NCBI GenBank assembly: GCA_028686145.1
Contig: JAQUCQ010000040.1
Location: 1-15,257 of the forward strand
Source of the DNA: Desulfuromonadaceae bacterium
GTDB lineage: Bacteria; Desulfobacterota; Desulfuromonadia; Geobacterales; Pseudopelobacteraceae
Direction of reading: 5' to 3'
Length of the DNA: 15,257 bases
Shown: in pieces, positions 8,409 to 14,862 of the stretch
Layout of the letters: the number at the start of each line of letters is the position of its first letter
Numbering within the stretch: the first letter of the stretch is position 1
Made by a program: the position numbers and the translations under genes
The notes under the pieces: model-generated
Told to the model about the DNA's origin: nothing
The model's input: only the letters and a program-made list of their open reading frames with translations
The model's database searches: none

Positions 8409-9788
8409 ATGAAATATTTTTTGCGTACCTGCATGATTGTCGGGGTGTTGTTTGCCACTGCCGGTATCAGTCATGCCGCCGAAACTGTGGCACCTCAACC
8501 AGCTCTCACCCTTGAAGATTGTATTCGCATGTCTTTGAAAGCGGCCCCTGAACTGGGTGAAGCTGAGAGCGACATTGCACTCGCGACCAGCAAGCTTGAC
8601 GAAGCAAAGGGGTACCGTTTTCCGAAGCTGGAGATGACAACCCTGTTCGGACCGGCGCCGACTGCCAAGCGGCAGGATCTTAATCCCACGATCAATACAG
8701 ATAAACCGTTCAGCTTCAATGAGCTTACCTGGTTCGCCAGTGCCGATGCCACTGTTATCCAACCGCTATACACTTTTGGCAAGATCTCCGAGAATATGCA
8801 GGCCGCAACGCACGGCATCGAAGTCGACCGGGCTCTCAAACAGCAACGGGCAAACGAGATTGTGCAGAAAGTGCATGAATATTATTACGGACTACAGATG
8901 GCCCGTGAGATGAAGGAGCTGGTGCTGGAGGTGCAGGATATCCTGGTCAGGGCGCGGGAGAAAGCCCAGAAATTGCTCAATCAGGGGTCGGATACCGTTG
9001 ACGAGATGGACCTCTATAAGCTGGATGCTTTTTCAGGAATGGCGACAAAATATCTTGAAGAGGCAAAGAAGGGAGAGGCGCTCGCTCTCTCTGCCCTCAG
9101 AGCACGAATGGGCCTGCCGGTCGACGCGAAGTTGATAACCGGTACGGAGCGGCTTGTTATTGTTGACGTGGAAATTCCTCCTCTTGAAACGTATTTGGAA
9201 AATGCCCGTCACCGCCGCCCCGAATTCCGTCAGATTGCCGAAGGACTCAAAGCACGCTCGGCGCTTGTTGAGGCGGCCAAAGCCAACTATTACCCCGATA
9301 TTTTTCTCGGAGGACTCTTCTCCTGGGCGTATGCCGACGAACGTGACCGGGTCAATAATCCGTACATCACCGACCAGTTCAAGCATTTATATGGTGGCGT
9401 AGCTCTCGGAGCGCGCTGGAAACTCGATTTCGGCATCACCGGTGCCAAAGTTGCCGGAGAGCGTGCCCAGTATAACCGCTTGCTCAGTACCAAGGAATAT
9501 GCCGATACCAACATTCCGCTTCAGGTAAAAAAGTACTATCTTGATCTGATAGAGGCCAAAAAAAGCGCCGCGGCAACACGTATTGCCTACATGAACGCCA
9601 AAAAATGGGCTGTTACCGCCGTAGCAAATTTCGATTTCGGCGTGGGCCCGGCAAAGGATATCTTTGAAGCCCTTCAGGCTTATTCCAGCATGCGCGCCGA
9701 CTTTTTCAAATCCGTCTACAACTATCGTATTGCTGCGGCCAATCTTGACTATGCTACAAGTGAACCATTAAGCTATTATGAAAAATAA
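8409..9788 (+). CDS. TolC-family outer membrane protein encoded within the Mla operon
   Basis: 459 residues with a signal peptide (cleavage likely after S21-H22-A23) and no lipobox, so probably a soluble-exported outer-membrane barrel protein. It has the two-repeat build of TolC/OEP proteins: LTLEDCIRMSLKAAPELGEA (33-52) with IQPLYTFGKISENM (117-130), and again LETYLENARHRRPEFRQIA (259-277) with KANYYPDIFLGGLF (291-304) and RWKLDFGITGAKVAGERAQ (336-354). Between are long amphipathic helices as in the periplasmic tunnel. In known TolC proteins a trimer spans outer membrane and periplasm. The start has AAAGGA at 8395-8400, 8 nt before ATG. It lies between mlaD and mlaC on the same strand, with only 15 nt before mlaC, so a role in Mla lipid transport is inferred from context; no adaptor gene is next to it. 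Family certain, exact function unknown. Confidence 0.9.
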   Translation: MKYFLRTCMIVGVLFATAGISHAAETVAPQPALTLEDCIRMSLKAAPELGEAESDIALATSKLDEAKGYRFPKLEMTTLFGPAPTAKRQDLNPTINTDKPFSFNELTWFASADATVIQPLYTFGKISENMQAATHGIEVDRALKQQRANEIVQKVHEYYYGLQMAREMKELVLEVQDILVRAREKAQKLLNQGSDTVDEMDLYKLDAFSGMATKYLEEAKKGEALALSALRARMGLPVDAKLITGTERLVIVDVEIPPLETYLENARHRRPEFRQIAEGLKARSALVEAAKANYYPDIFLGGLFSWAYADERDRVNNPYITDQFKHLYGGVALGARWKLDFGITGAKVAGERAQYNRLLSTKEYADTNIPLQVKKYYLDLIEAKKSAAATRIAYMNAKKWAVTAVANFDFGVGPAKDIFEALQAYSSMRADFFKSVYNYRIAAANLDYATSEPLSYYEK

Positions 9789-9803
9789 TCGGGAGGACGT
9801 TTC

Positions 9804-10394
9804 ATGCTAAAACGAATCGTATTGGCGTTAACAGCATCGATATTCATGGTTTCGGTCGCTTTCGGAAGTCCGATGGATGAGGTGAAAAAGACCGTTGATG
9901 AAGTTGTGCATATTGTTGCCGATAAGGAGTTGAAGAAGAACGATGCGAAGCGTCGCCAAGCGCTGAAAAAGACCATAAGCACCATATTTGACTACTCTGA
10001 AATGGCCAAACGCTCGCTTGGGAAGTACTGGAACGTCCGGAGTGACGCTGAAAAGAAAAGCTTTACACTTCTTTTTGCTACGCTCCTCGAAAATTCTTAC
10101 GCCGGGAAGATAGAGTCATATAATAATGAAAAGATTGTTTACATCAGGGAAATTCCGGATGGAGATTATGCCGAGGTAAAGTCGAAGGTTGTCACTGCAA
10201 ATCGTGATGAGTTCACGCTTGATTATCGCCTGTTTAAGCATAACGGCAAGTGGATGGTATATGATGTTATTATTGAGGGTGTAAGTCTTGTTTCAAACTA
10301 TCGCAGCCAGTTTAATAAAATTATTGCCTCCAACGGCTATGACAAGCTTGTGAAAAAACTGCAGACAAAAAATGATGAGCTGAAGGCGCCATAA
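9804..10394 (+). CDS. mlaC: Periplasmic phospholipid-binding protein MlaC (Ttg2D family)
   Basis: 196 residues with a signal peptide (about 1-21, cleavage after AFG likely), matching the MlaC/Ttg2D family of periplasmic carriers that hold a phospholipid in a hydrophobic pocket and shuttle it between MlaD and the outer membrane. Family features include TISTIFDYSEMAKRSLGKYW, the typical motif around residues 57-76, and the later GDYAEVKSKVV and YRLFKHNGKWMVYDVIIEGV, with SLVSNYRSQFNKII near the C-terminus. GGGAGG at 9791-9796 lies 7 nt before ATG, a strong site. It is the last gene of the Mla operon; no mlaB-like STAS domain gene follows. There is no clear terminator between it and the csp promoter, so some transcription could continue into the csp gene. 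Confidence 0.94.
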   Translation: MLKRIVLALTASIFMVSVAFGSPMDEVKKTVDEVVHIVADKELKKNDAKRRQALKKTISTIFDYSEMAKRSLGKYWNVRSDAEKKSFTLLFATLLENSYAGKIESYNNEKIVYIREIPDGDYAEVKSKVVTANRDEFTLDYRLFKHNGKWMVYDVIIEGVSLVSNYRSQFNKIIASNGYDKLVKKLQTKNDELKAP

Positions 10395-10409
10395 TTCGCA
10401 TGAAATGTC

Positions 10410-10437
10410 TTGACACCTGCTTTATGGCTATGATAAA
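10410..10437 (+). promoter_or_regulatory. Predicted csp promoter (consensus -35)
   Basis: A perfect TTGACA at 10410-10415 is followed after 16 nt by GATAAA (10432-10437, 4 of 6 bases). It begins 16 nt after the mlaC stop. Transcription would start near 10444, giving a leader of about 143 nt before the csp ATG. Confidence 0.55.
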
Positions 10438-10586
10438 CGACTCGGGCTCGCAGTTTCGGAAGTTTTTGCAGAACGTTGCAAGTAGCACGTTTGACCAGGC
10501 ATTGCGCTTTTCCTGCATCAGACTCCAGAAACTTTAGCGGTAACCACATGTTCCGGTGTAGAACCGGACAAAAAAGGAGGCAGGAA
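10438..10586 (+). promoter_or_regulatory. Long 5' leader of the cold-shock gene with hairpin next to the ribosome site
   Basis: About 140 nt without a convincing gene. A hairpin TCCGGT-GTAGA-ACCGGA (10552-10568, 6 pairs, 5-nt loop) ends 5 nt before the near-perfect Shine-Dalgarno AAGGAGG at 10574-10580, which is 6 nt before ATG. Long structured leaders that respond to temperature are known for cspA of E. coli; similar control here is inferred. Confidence 0.4.
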
Positions 10587-10787
10587 ATGGCACAGGGTAA
10601 AGTTAAATGGTTTAACGACACAAAGGGTTTTGGATTCATCGAGCAGGAAGGTGGCGAAGACGTTTTTGTTCATTTCTCCGCGATCACCGGTGACGGCTTC
10701 AAATCACTTGCAGAAGGTGATGCGGTAACTTTTGAGATCACCCAGGGTCCTAAAGGGCTGCAGGCTGCTAATGTAGTTAAGCAGTAA
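10587..10787 (+). CDS. Cold-shock domain protein (CspA family)
   Basis: 66 residues, the standard size of a single cold-shock domain that binds single-stranded RNA/DNA and melts RNA structure. Both RNA-binding motifs are present: RNP1 KGFGFI (13-18) and RNP2 VFVHF (26-30), plus the usual GKVKWFN start and the AANV end. The start at 10587 is fixed by AAGGAGG 6 nt upstream; the frame is open for 37 further codons upstream but that stretch looks like leader, not protein. It ends in tandem stops TAATAA and is followed by a strong terminator. Bacteria usually have several Csp copies and not all respond to cold, so the paralogue cannot be named from sequence alone. Confidence 0.95.
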   Translation: MAQGKVKWFNDTKGFGFIEQEGGEDVFVHFSAITGDGFKSLAEGDAVTFEITQGPKGLQAANVVKQ

Positions 10788-10813
10788 TAAGACCGTGATA
10801 TTTTATGAATATT

Positions 10814-10844
10814 AAAGCCCGCTGGAATCAGCGGGCTTTTTTTT
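10814..10844 (+). terminator. Strong intrinsic terminator of csp, shared with the opposite gene
   Basis: Stem AAAGCCCGCTG (10814-10824), loop GAAT (10825-10828), complementary arm 10829-10839, with a run of eight T (10837-10844). On the minus strand the same hairpin is followed by TTTAATATT, a poorer tail, so it may also end transcripts of the ygiQ-type gene. That gene's TGA stop lies at 10830-10828, inside the hairpin. Confidence 0.9.
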
Positions 10845-12654
10845 GTGATTTTTTCTTGACGCTGTAACCGGTTTTTCGCTCATTTACAGATCCACCCTCC
10901 AACAGCAATTGCAATCCAGGTTCACCTGCCCGCCCGAGCTCTTTGAGCGCTTCCAGCACCTTAGGGCGTTCAGAGGGAAGGTGCCACAGCAACAAAGCCT
11001 TTTGCAACCCCTTTTCGCGGTCACTCGTTGCCGAGTAGACCGCTTTTCCGGTCATTGGATCAATTCCGGTGTAGAACATGCACGTTGCAATAGTGCCTGG
11101 GGTAGGTGTGAAATCCTGTACCTGCTCAACTTGTATCCCCATTTTTCTGAGAATCAGTGCCAGTTCAAGCATGTCCGACAATGTGCAGCCCGGGTGCCCG
11201 GAAATAAGATAGGGCACAATGTACTGACGTTTGCCAATCCGGTCGCATTCAGTACGGAAACGGGAGAGAAACGTTTCAAAGGATTTCTTGCCCGGCTTGC
11301 GCATGATCTCGGTTACGTGGTCAACCAGATGTTCCGGGGCAATTTTAAGAAGGCCACTGACATGGTGGCCTACCAGTTCGCTGAAATAAGCGGGCTGTTT
11401 CTCCAGAAGATCATAACGCACTCCGGATGAAATTGCCGTATGCTTTACGCCTTCCAGAGAACGAACTGCCAGTAGCAGTGACGTTGCTGCTTTGTCACCG
11501 GTACGCAAGTTTGAGCAGATAGTGGGGAAGAGGCAACTCTCACGTTGGCATTTATGCATGGCATCAATGTTGTCACAGCCGAGGCCGAACATGTTGGCCG
11601 TTGGTCCGCCGATATCGCTGACAGTACCGCGGAACCATGATTTTCTGGCCATAGCTGCAACTTCGGTGAGGATGGAGTTTTTACTTCGGGACTGGATCGT
11701 TTTGCCCTGATGCATGGTAATTGCGCAGAACGCACAGCCACCGAAACAGCCACGATGGCTGGTTATAGAGGTTTTGATCTGCTCCCAGGCGGGAATAGTT
11801 TCATTATATGACGGATGGGGGCTCTTTTCGAACGGCAATGCATAAACGGCATCCATCTCCGCTTCCGTCAGAGGGAGAGCAGGAGGATTGCAGACCAGAA
11901 GCCGATTGCCATGCTGTTGTGATACTGTCCGAGCGGACCAAGGATTCTGTTGCAGGTAAGCCACATGAAATGCTTCGGCAAATTTATTTTTGGAGTCTGA
12001 TATCTCCTCATAGGAGGGGATTGTAATATGGGTATCGGTAACAGGCCCGCTACAGTGATATGCCGTGCCGCGCACGTCACGAATATCGCTCATCCGTTCG
12101 CCTCTTCGTATCCGCTCGGCTACTTCCAGAAGCGGCCGCTCGGCCATGCCGTAAATCAGCAGGTCCGCTTTGGCATCAAACAGTATCGAACGCCGCACCT
12201 TGTTTTCCCAAAAATCGTAATGGGCGAAGCGGCGCAGCGATGCTTCAATGCCGCCGATCACAACCGGTACGTCCTTGTAGGCTTCCTTCAGGCGGGAAGT
12301 ATAGACCATTGTGGCGCGATTCGGACGTGCCCCATGGCGGTTGCCGGGGGTGTAGGCATCATCGTGTCGCAACTTGCGGGCAGGGGTGTAGTGGGCAACC
12401 ATTGAATCCATGGCCCCGGCCGAAACGGCAAAAAACAGGCGGGGACGGCCAAGTGCCATGAAAGATTCTTTTGAGCGCCAATCCGGCTGTGAGATGATGC
12501 CGACGCGGAAGCCATGCCTTTCGAGCCAGCGGGCCAACAGTGGTACACCGAAAGCGGGGTGATCAATATAGGCATCGCCGCTGACGAAGATGACATCCAG
12601 TTCTTGCCAGCCCCGTTTTCGTATTTCTTCCTGTGTCGTAGGGATAAATGGCAT
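10828..12654 (-). CDS. ygiQ: YgiQ-type radical SAM protein (UPF0313)
   Basis: 608 residues, matching the YgiQ family, cytoplasmic radical SAM proteins of unknown reaction. The N-terminus (GDAYIDHPAFGVPLLARWLE) is the family's conserved cobalamin-binding-like region, and the iron-sulfur cluster motif is C303-X3-C307-X2-C310 in SHRGCFGGCAFCAITMHQGK. Further conserved parts are GGPTANMFG and SGHPGCTLSDMLELA, then VQDFTPTPGT near 500. The C-terminus ends in a basic tail (KKKSQKKAR), encoded by the A/T-rich arm of the shared terminator. ATG 12654 is 3 nt after the argC stop with no good ribosome site, so translation is probably coupled to argC. Its substrate is unknown; pairing with argC does not by itself indicate a role in arginine synthesis. 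Family call is sure. Confidence 0.93.
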   Translation of the reverse strand: MPFIPTTQEEIRKRGWQELDVIFVSGDAYIDHPAFGVPLLARWLERHGFRVGIISQPDWRSKESFMALGRPRLFFAVSAGAMDSMVAHYTPARKLRHDDAYTPGNRHGARPNRATMVYTSRLKEAYKDVPVVIGGIEASLRRFAHYDFWENKVRRSILFDAKADLLIYGMAERPLLEVAERIRRGERMSDIRDVRGTAYHCSGPVTDTHITIPSYEEISDSKNKFAEAFHVAYLQQNPWSARTVSQQHGNRLLVCNPPALPLTEAEMDAVYALPFEKSPHPSYNETIPAWEQIKTSITSHRGCFGGCAFCAITMHQGKTIQSRSKNSILTEVAAMARKSWFRGTVSDIGGPTANMFGLGCDNIDAMHKCQRESCLFPTICSNLRTGDKAATSLLLAVRSLEGVKHTAISSGVRYDLLEKQPAYFSELVGHHVSGLLKIAPEHLVDHVTEIMRKPGKKSFETFLSRFRTECDRIGKRQYIVPYLISGHPGCTLSDMLELALILRKMGIQVEQVQDFTPTPGTIATCMFYTGIDPMTGKAVYSATSDREKGLQKALLLWHLPSERPKVLEALKELGRAGEPGLQLLLEGGSVNERKTGYSVKKKSQKKAR

Positions 12655-12657
12655 AGG

Positions 12658-13698
12658 TCAGGGGAACAGCGCCAGTCCTTCCAGACCCATCGACTCAGGA
12701 AATCCGCAGACCAGATTCATATTTTGCACCGCCTGCCCGGAAGCACCTTTCACCAGATTATCGATAGCAGAGATGACGATGATTCGGCCGGTGCGACTAT
12801 CCACTAGGGGGGCAATGTCACAGAAATTGGAGCCGCGCACGAAAGCGGTGGAGGGGAGAGCGCCGTTTGAAAGGATTCTCACAAATGATTCGGCATTGTA
12901 GAACTCCCGGTACAGCGTGGCGATCGTTTCGGTGCTAACCGCTTTATTCGGCGTAGCGTAGATCGTAGACAGGATGCCCCTGTCCATCGGCACCAGATGC
13001 GGAGAGAAGGTGATTTTCAATGACTTCCCTGCCAGCAGGGAAAGTTCCTGCTCGATTTCGGGAATATGCCGATGTACGCCGCCAGCCCCATACGCCTTAA
13101 AGCCCTCGTTCACCTCACAATAGAGACTGTCGACCTTGGCTGAACGACCGGCACCGGTAACGCCGGAAGCGGAATCGGCAATGATGCTTGACAGATCGAT
13201 CAACCCTTTCTTCAGCAGCGGCGCCAAGGCAAGAATGATACTGGTGGGGTAGCAACCGGGGTTGGCGACCAGTTTTGCCCTCTTGATTTTGGCACGCCTG
13301 ATCTCCGGCAATCCGTAGACCGCTTTTTTCAGGTTGGCAGGATTGATATGGGGCTCGTACCATTCACCATAGACTGCCGGATCGGAAAGGCGGTAATCGG
13401 CCGACAGATCAATGACCTTTTTACCGAGTTTGAGGAAGGTCGGCACAACCTCCATGGCAGCTTTATGAGGCAGCGCGGTGAAGATTATATCTGCTTTGTC
13501 GGCAACCCGCACCGGCTCCAGATTTTCCAGCACAATATCACAGCGGCCTCTCAGCGTCGGGAATACCTCGGAAATACGCTTGCCGGCACTCTGTTCGGAG
13601 GTCAGGCAGGAAACTGCGACTTCAGGATGGCAATGGAGGATACGAATCAATTCCAACCCGGTGTAGCCGCTGGCACCGACTATAGCAATCTTCAACAT
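12658..13698 (-). CDS. argC: N-acetyl-gamma-glutamyl-phosphate reductase ArgC
   Basis: 346 residues from ATG at 13698. The enzyme makes N-acetylglutamate semialdehyde from N-acetylglutamyl phosphate using NADPH, the third step of arginine synthesis, in the cytoplasm. The Rossmann nucleotide-binding start IAIVGASGYTGLELIRIL (5-22), the catalytic cysteine C149 in VANPGCYPTS, and the conserved HRHIPEIEQEL (209-219) and FSPHLVPMDRGILSTIY segments are all present. The start at 13698 is preferred: AAAGGAG lies 8 nt upstream (13713-13707). An upstream ATG at 13716 would add six residues (MKGATS) but overlaps the palindrome and has its AAGGA only 3 nt away. It follows the rpsI terminator and appears to have its own promoter, and is followed after 3 nt by the ygiQ-type gene. 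Confidence 0.95.
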   Translation of the reverse strand: MLKIAIVGASGYTGLELIRILHCHPEVAVSCLTSEQSAGKRISEVFPTLRGRCDIVLENLEPVRVADKADIIFTALPHKAAMEVVPTFLKLGKKVIDLSADYRLSDPAVYGEWYEPHINPANLKKAVYGLPEIRRAKIKRAKLVANPGCYPTSIILALAPLLKKGLIDLSSIIADSASGVTGAGRSAKVDSLYCEVNEGFKAYGAGGVHRHIPEIEQELSLLAGKSLKITFSPHLVPMDRGILSTIYATPNKAVSTETIATLYREFYNAESFVRILSNGALPSTAFVRGSNFCDIAPLVDSRTGRIIVISAIDNLVKGASGQAVQNMNLVCGFPESMGLEGLALFP

Positions 13699-13717
13699 TG
13701 ATGTGGCTCCTTTCATC

Positions 13718-13737
13718 TATCCTTGTCAGACAGGATA
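13718..13737 (-). promoter_or_regulatory. Imperfect palindrome over the predicted argC start of transcription
   Basis: Left arm TATCCTTGTC (13718-13727) and right arm GACAGGATA (13729-13737) are complementary apart from one extra T in the left arm. It covers the predicted -10 box and start site of argC, a usual place for a repressor to bind, or could fold as an RNA hairpin. It does not look like the E. coli ArgR box. Confidence 0.4.
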
Positions 13738-13759
13738 TGTATATGTAGAAATACGTCAA
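13732..13759 (-). promoter_or_regulatory. Predicted argC promoter
   Basis: Reading the minus strand, TTGACG (13759-13754) matches 5 of 6 bases of a -35 box and TATCCT (13737-13732) 4 of 6 of a -10 box, with a 16-nt spacer. It lies between the rpsI terminator and the argC start. Confidence 0.5.
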
Positions 13760-13763
13760 TCAT

Positions 13764-13798
13764 AAAAAAAGGGGAAACCCTTGCGGATTTCCCCTTTT
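13764..13798 (-). terminator. Intrinsic terminator of rplM-rpsI
   Basis: On the minus strand a stem of 14 pairs (13798-13785 with 13780-13767, one G-T pair) closes a GCAA tetraloop and is followed by seven T (13770-13764). It is 28 nt after the rpsI stop and separates the ribosomal operon from argC. The plus strand has a C-A mismatch and a weaker tail. Confidence 0.9.
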
Positions 13799-13826
13799 AC
13801 TAAAGCAGAACGGTGTAATCCAGCGA

Positions 13827-14219
13827 TTAGCGCTTGGAGAACTGGAAGCGGGCACGGGCAGCTTTTCTGCCGTACTTTTTACGTTCTTTTATGCGTGAGT
13901 CGCGGGTAATGAATCCGGCTTTTTTGAGGACGCCGCGGAGTTCAGGCTCATGCAACAGGAGAGCTTTGGTGATGCCGTGCTTGATAGCACCGGCCTGGCC
14001 GGTATCGCCACCACCGGATACAGTGACGAAAACATCAAAAATACCAACCTTTTCAACTAGCTCAAACGGCTGACGAACAACCATCTTGGAAGTTTCGCGA
14101 CCAAAGTATTCATCCAGAGTTTTGTGGTTAACGGTAAAAGTACCTACACCAGGCTTTAGCCACACGCGAGCAATTGAAGTTTTGCGCTTGCCTGTTCCAT
14201 AATAACTGATTGCTGCCAT
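13827..14219 (-). CDS. rpsI: 30S ribosomal protein S9 (uS9)
   Basis: 130 residues, the standard length for bacterial S9, a protein of the head of the 30S subunit near the decoding P site. It has the family start YYGTGKRKTSIARVWLKPG, the middle SGGGDTGQAGAIKHGITKAL, and the C-terminal KERKKYGRKAARARFQFSKR. The final SKR tail is the universally conserved end that touches the anticodon stem of the P-site tRNA. GAGGAG on the minus strand (14233-14228) lies 8 nt before ATG. It follows rplM by 20 nt in the universal rplM-rpsI order and is ended by a strong hairpin terminator. No anomalies are seen. Confidence 0.98.
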   Translation of the reverse strand: MAAISYYGTGKRKTSIARVWLKPGVGTFTVNHKTLDEYFGRETSKMVVRQPFELVEKVGIFDVFVTVSGGGDTGQAGAIKHGITKALLLHEPELRGVLKKAGFITRDSRIKERKKYGRKAARARFQFSKR

Positions 14220-14239
14220 ATAGTTTTCTCCTCGGAGTA

Positions 14240-14668
14240 TTAAAGTGCCAAATTCTTGGGCTGCTGAGCTGCGTGTGGATGGCTCGGTCCCGCATAAATT
14301 TTAAGCTTGCTGAGCATGGCCCGTGCAAGTTTATTCTTGGGGAGCATACCCTTAACGGCTTTCTTGATAAGTTCTTCAGGCTTCTTTTCAAGCAGTTTAC
14401 CGGCCGTAATTTCTTTCAGTCCGCCGACATACCCGGAGTGGTTGTAATAAATCTTGTCGGCTAACTTGCGACCGGTCAGGGCGATTTTTTCAGCGTTTAC
14501 AACGATAACAAAATCGCCGGTATCTACGCTTGGTGTGTAGAGGGCCTTGTTTTTCCCACGCAGTACACTGGCTATCTGAGTTGAAAGACGGCCCAGAACC
14601 GCATCCTGTGCATCAACAATGTACCAGTCACGCTTTACATTTTCAGCTTTCGCTACTTCTGTTTTCAT
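14240..14668 (-). CDS. rplM: 50S ribosomal protein L13 (uL13)
   Basis: 142 residues, the usual length of bacterial L13, an early-assembling protein of the 50S subunit. The typical sequence is seen: DWYIVDAQDAVLGRLSTQIA (14-33), the central GDFVIVVNAEKIALTGRK, then YNHSGYVGGLK, VKGMLPKNKLARAMLSKLKI and the ending AGPSHPHAAQQP. It is the first gene of the rplM-rpsI operon. The ribosome site is modest (GGGGA, about 5 nt before ATG at 14668). Upstream is a 194-nt divergent region with a candidate promoter and small hairpins, which may control the operon. Confidence 0.98.
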   Translation of the reverse strand: MKTEVAKAENVKRDWYIVDAQDAVLGRLSTQIASVLRGKNKALYTPSVDTGDFVIVVNAEKIALTGRKLADKIYYNHSGYVGGLKEITAGKLLEKKPEELIKKAVKGMLPKNKLARAMLSKLKIYAGPSHPHAAQQPKNLAL

Positions 14669-14690
14669 AAATTCCCCATCCGCAGTACAA

Positions 14691-14707
14691 CCTGCATATA
14701 ATACAGG
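14691..14707 (-). promoter_or_regulatory. Hairpin in the rplM leader, competing with a second one
   Basis: On the minus strand CCTGTA-TTATA-TGCAGG forms a 6-pair hairpin (one G-T pair) 22 nt upstream of the rplM start. It overlaps GCAG-GTTGTA-CTGC (14695-14682), so the two exclude each other. The same stretch contains TATTAT (14703-14698), which could instead be a -10 box. A control role is speculative. Confidence 0.25.
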
Positions 14708-14730
14708 CCATGATTTTTTTGAAGAGGTGT

Positions 14731-14759
14731 AACGTACCGAAAGAGTTTGATCGTGTCAA
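14731..14759 (-). promoter_or_regulatory. Predicted rplM-rpsI promoter
   Basis: On the minus strand a perfect TTGACA (14759-14754) is followed after 17 nt by TACGTT (14736-14731), which matches only 3 of 6 -10 bases. Transcription would begin near 14724, giving a leader of about 55 nt. The strong -35 supports it; the weak -10 leaves doubt. Confidence 0.45.
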
Positions 14760-14775
14760 GTGAAAAATTTTCAGG

Positions 14776-14802
14776 ACAACAAATTGAGCTGATCAATGTT
14801 GT
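14776..14802 (+). promoter_or_regulatory. Inverted repeat upstream of gatC
   Basis: ACAACA (14776-14781), a 2-nt bulge, TTGA (14784-14787), loop GCTGA, then TCAA (14793-14796) and TGTTGT (14797-14802) give ten pairs. It sits in the divergent region between rplM and gatC, 60 nt before the gatC start. It has no T-run, so it is not a terminator; it could be an operator or leader structure. No clear gatC promoter was found. Confidence 0.3.
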
Positions 14803-14862
14803 AACGGAGCCGATTTCATGTTACAAACACGCGGCAATTATCGTTTTTTTGGAGTTGGTACT

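Noticed and set aside
10476..10586. 37-codon N-terminal extension of the cold-shock protein
   Set aside because: The family starts at the MAQGKVKWFN methionine, which has a near-perfect ribosome site; the upstream frame is chance open sequence in the leader.
13699..13716. Upstream argC start at 13716
   Set aside because: Its AAGGA is too close, while ATG 13698 has AAAGGAG at the ideal distance and fits the family start.
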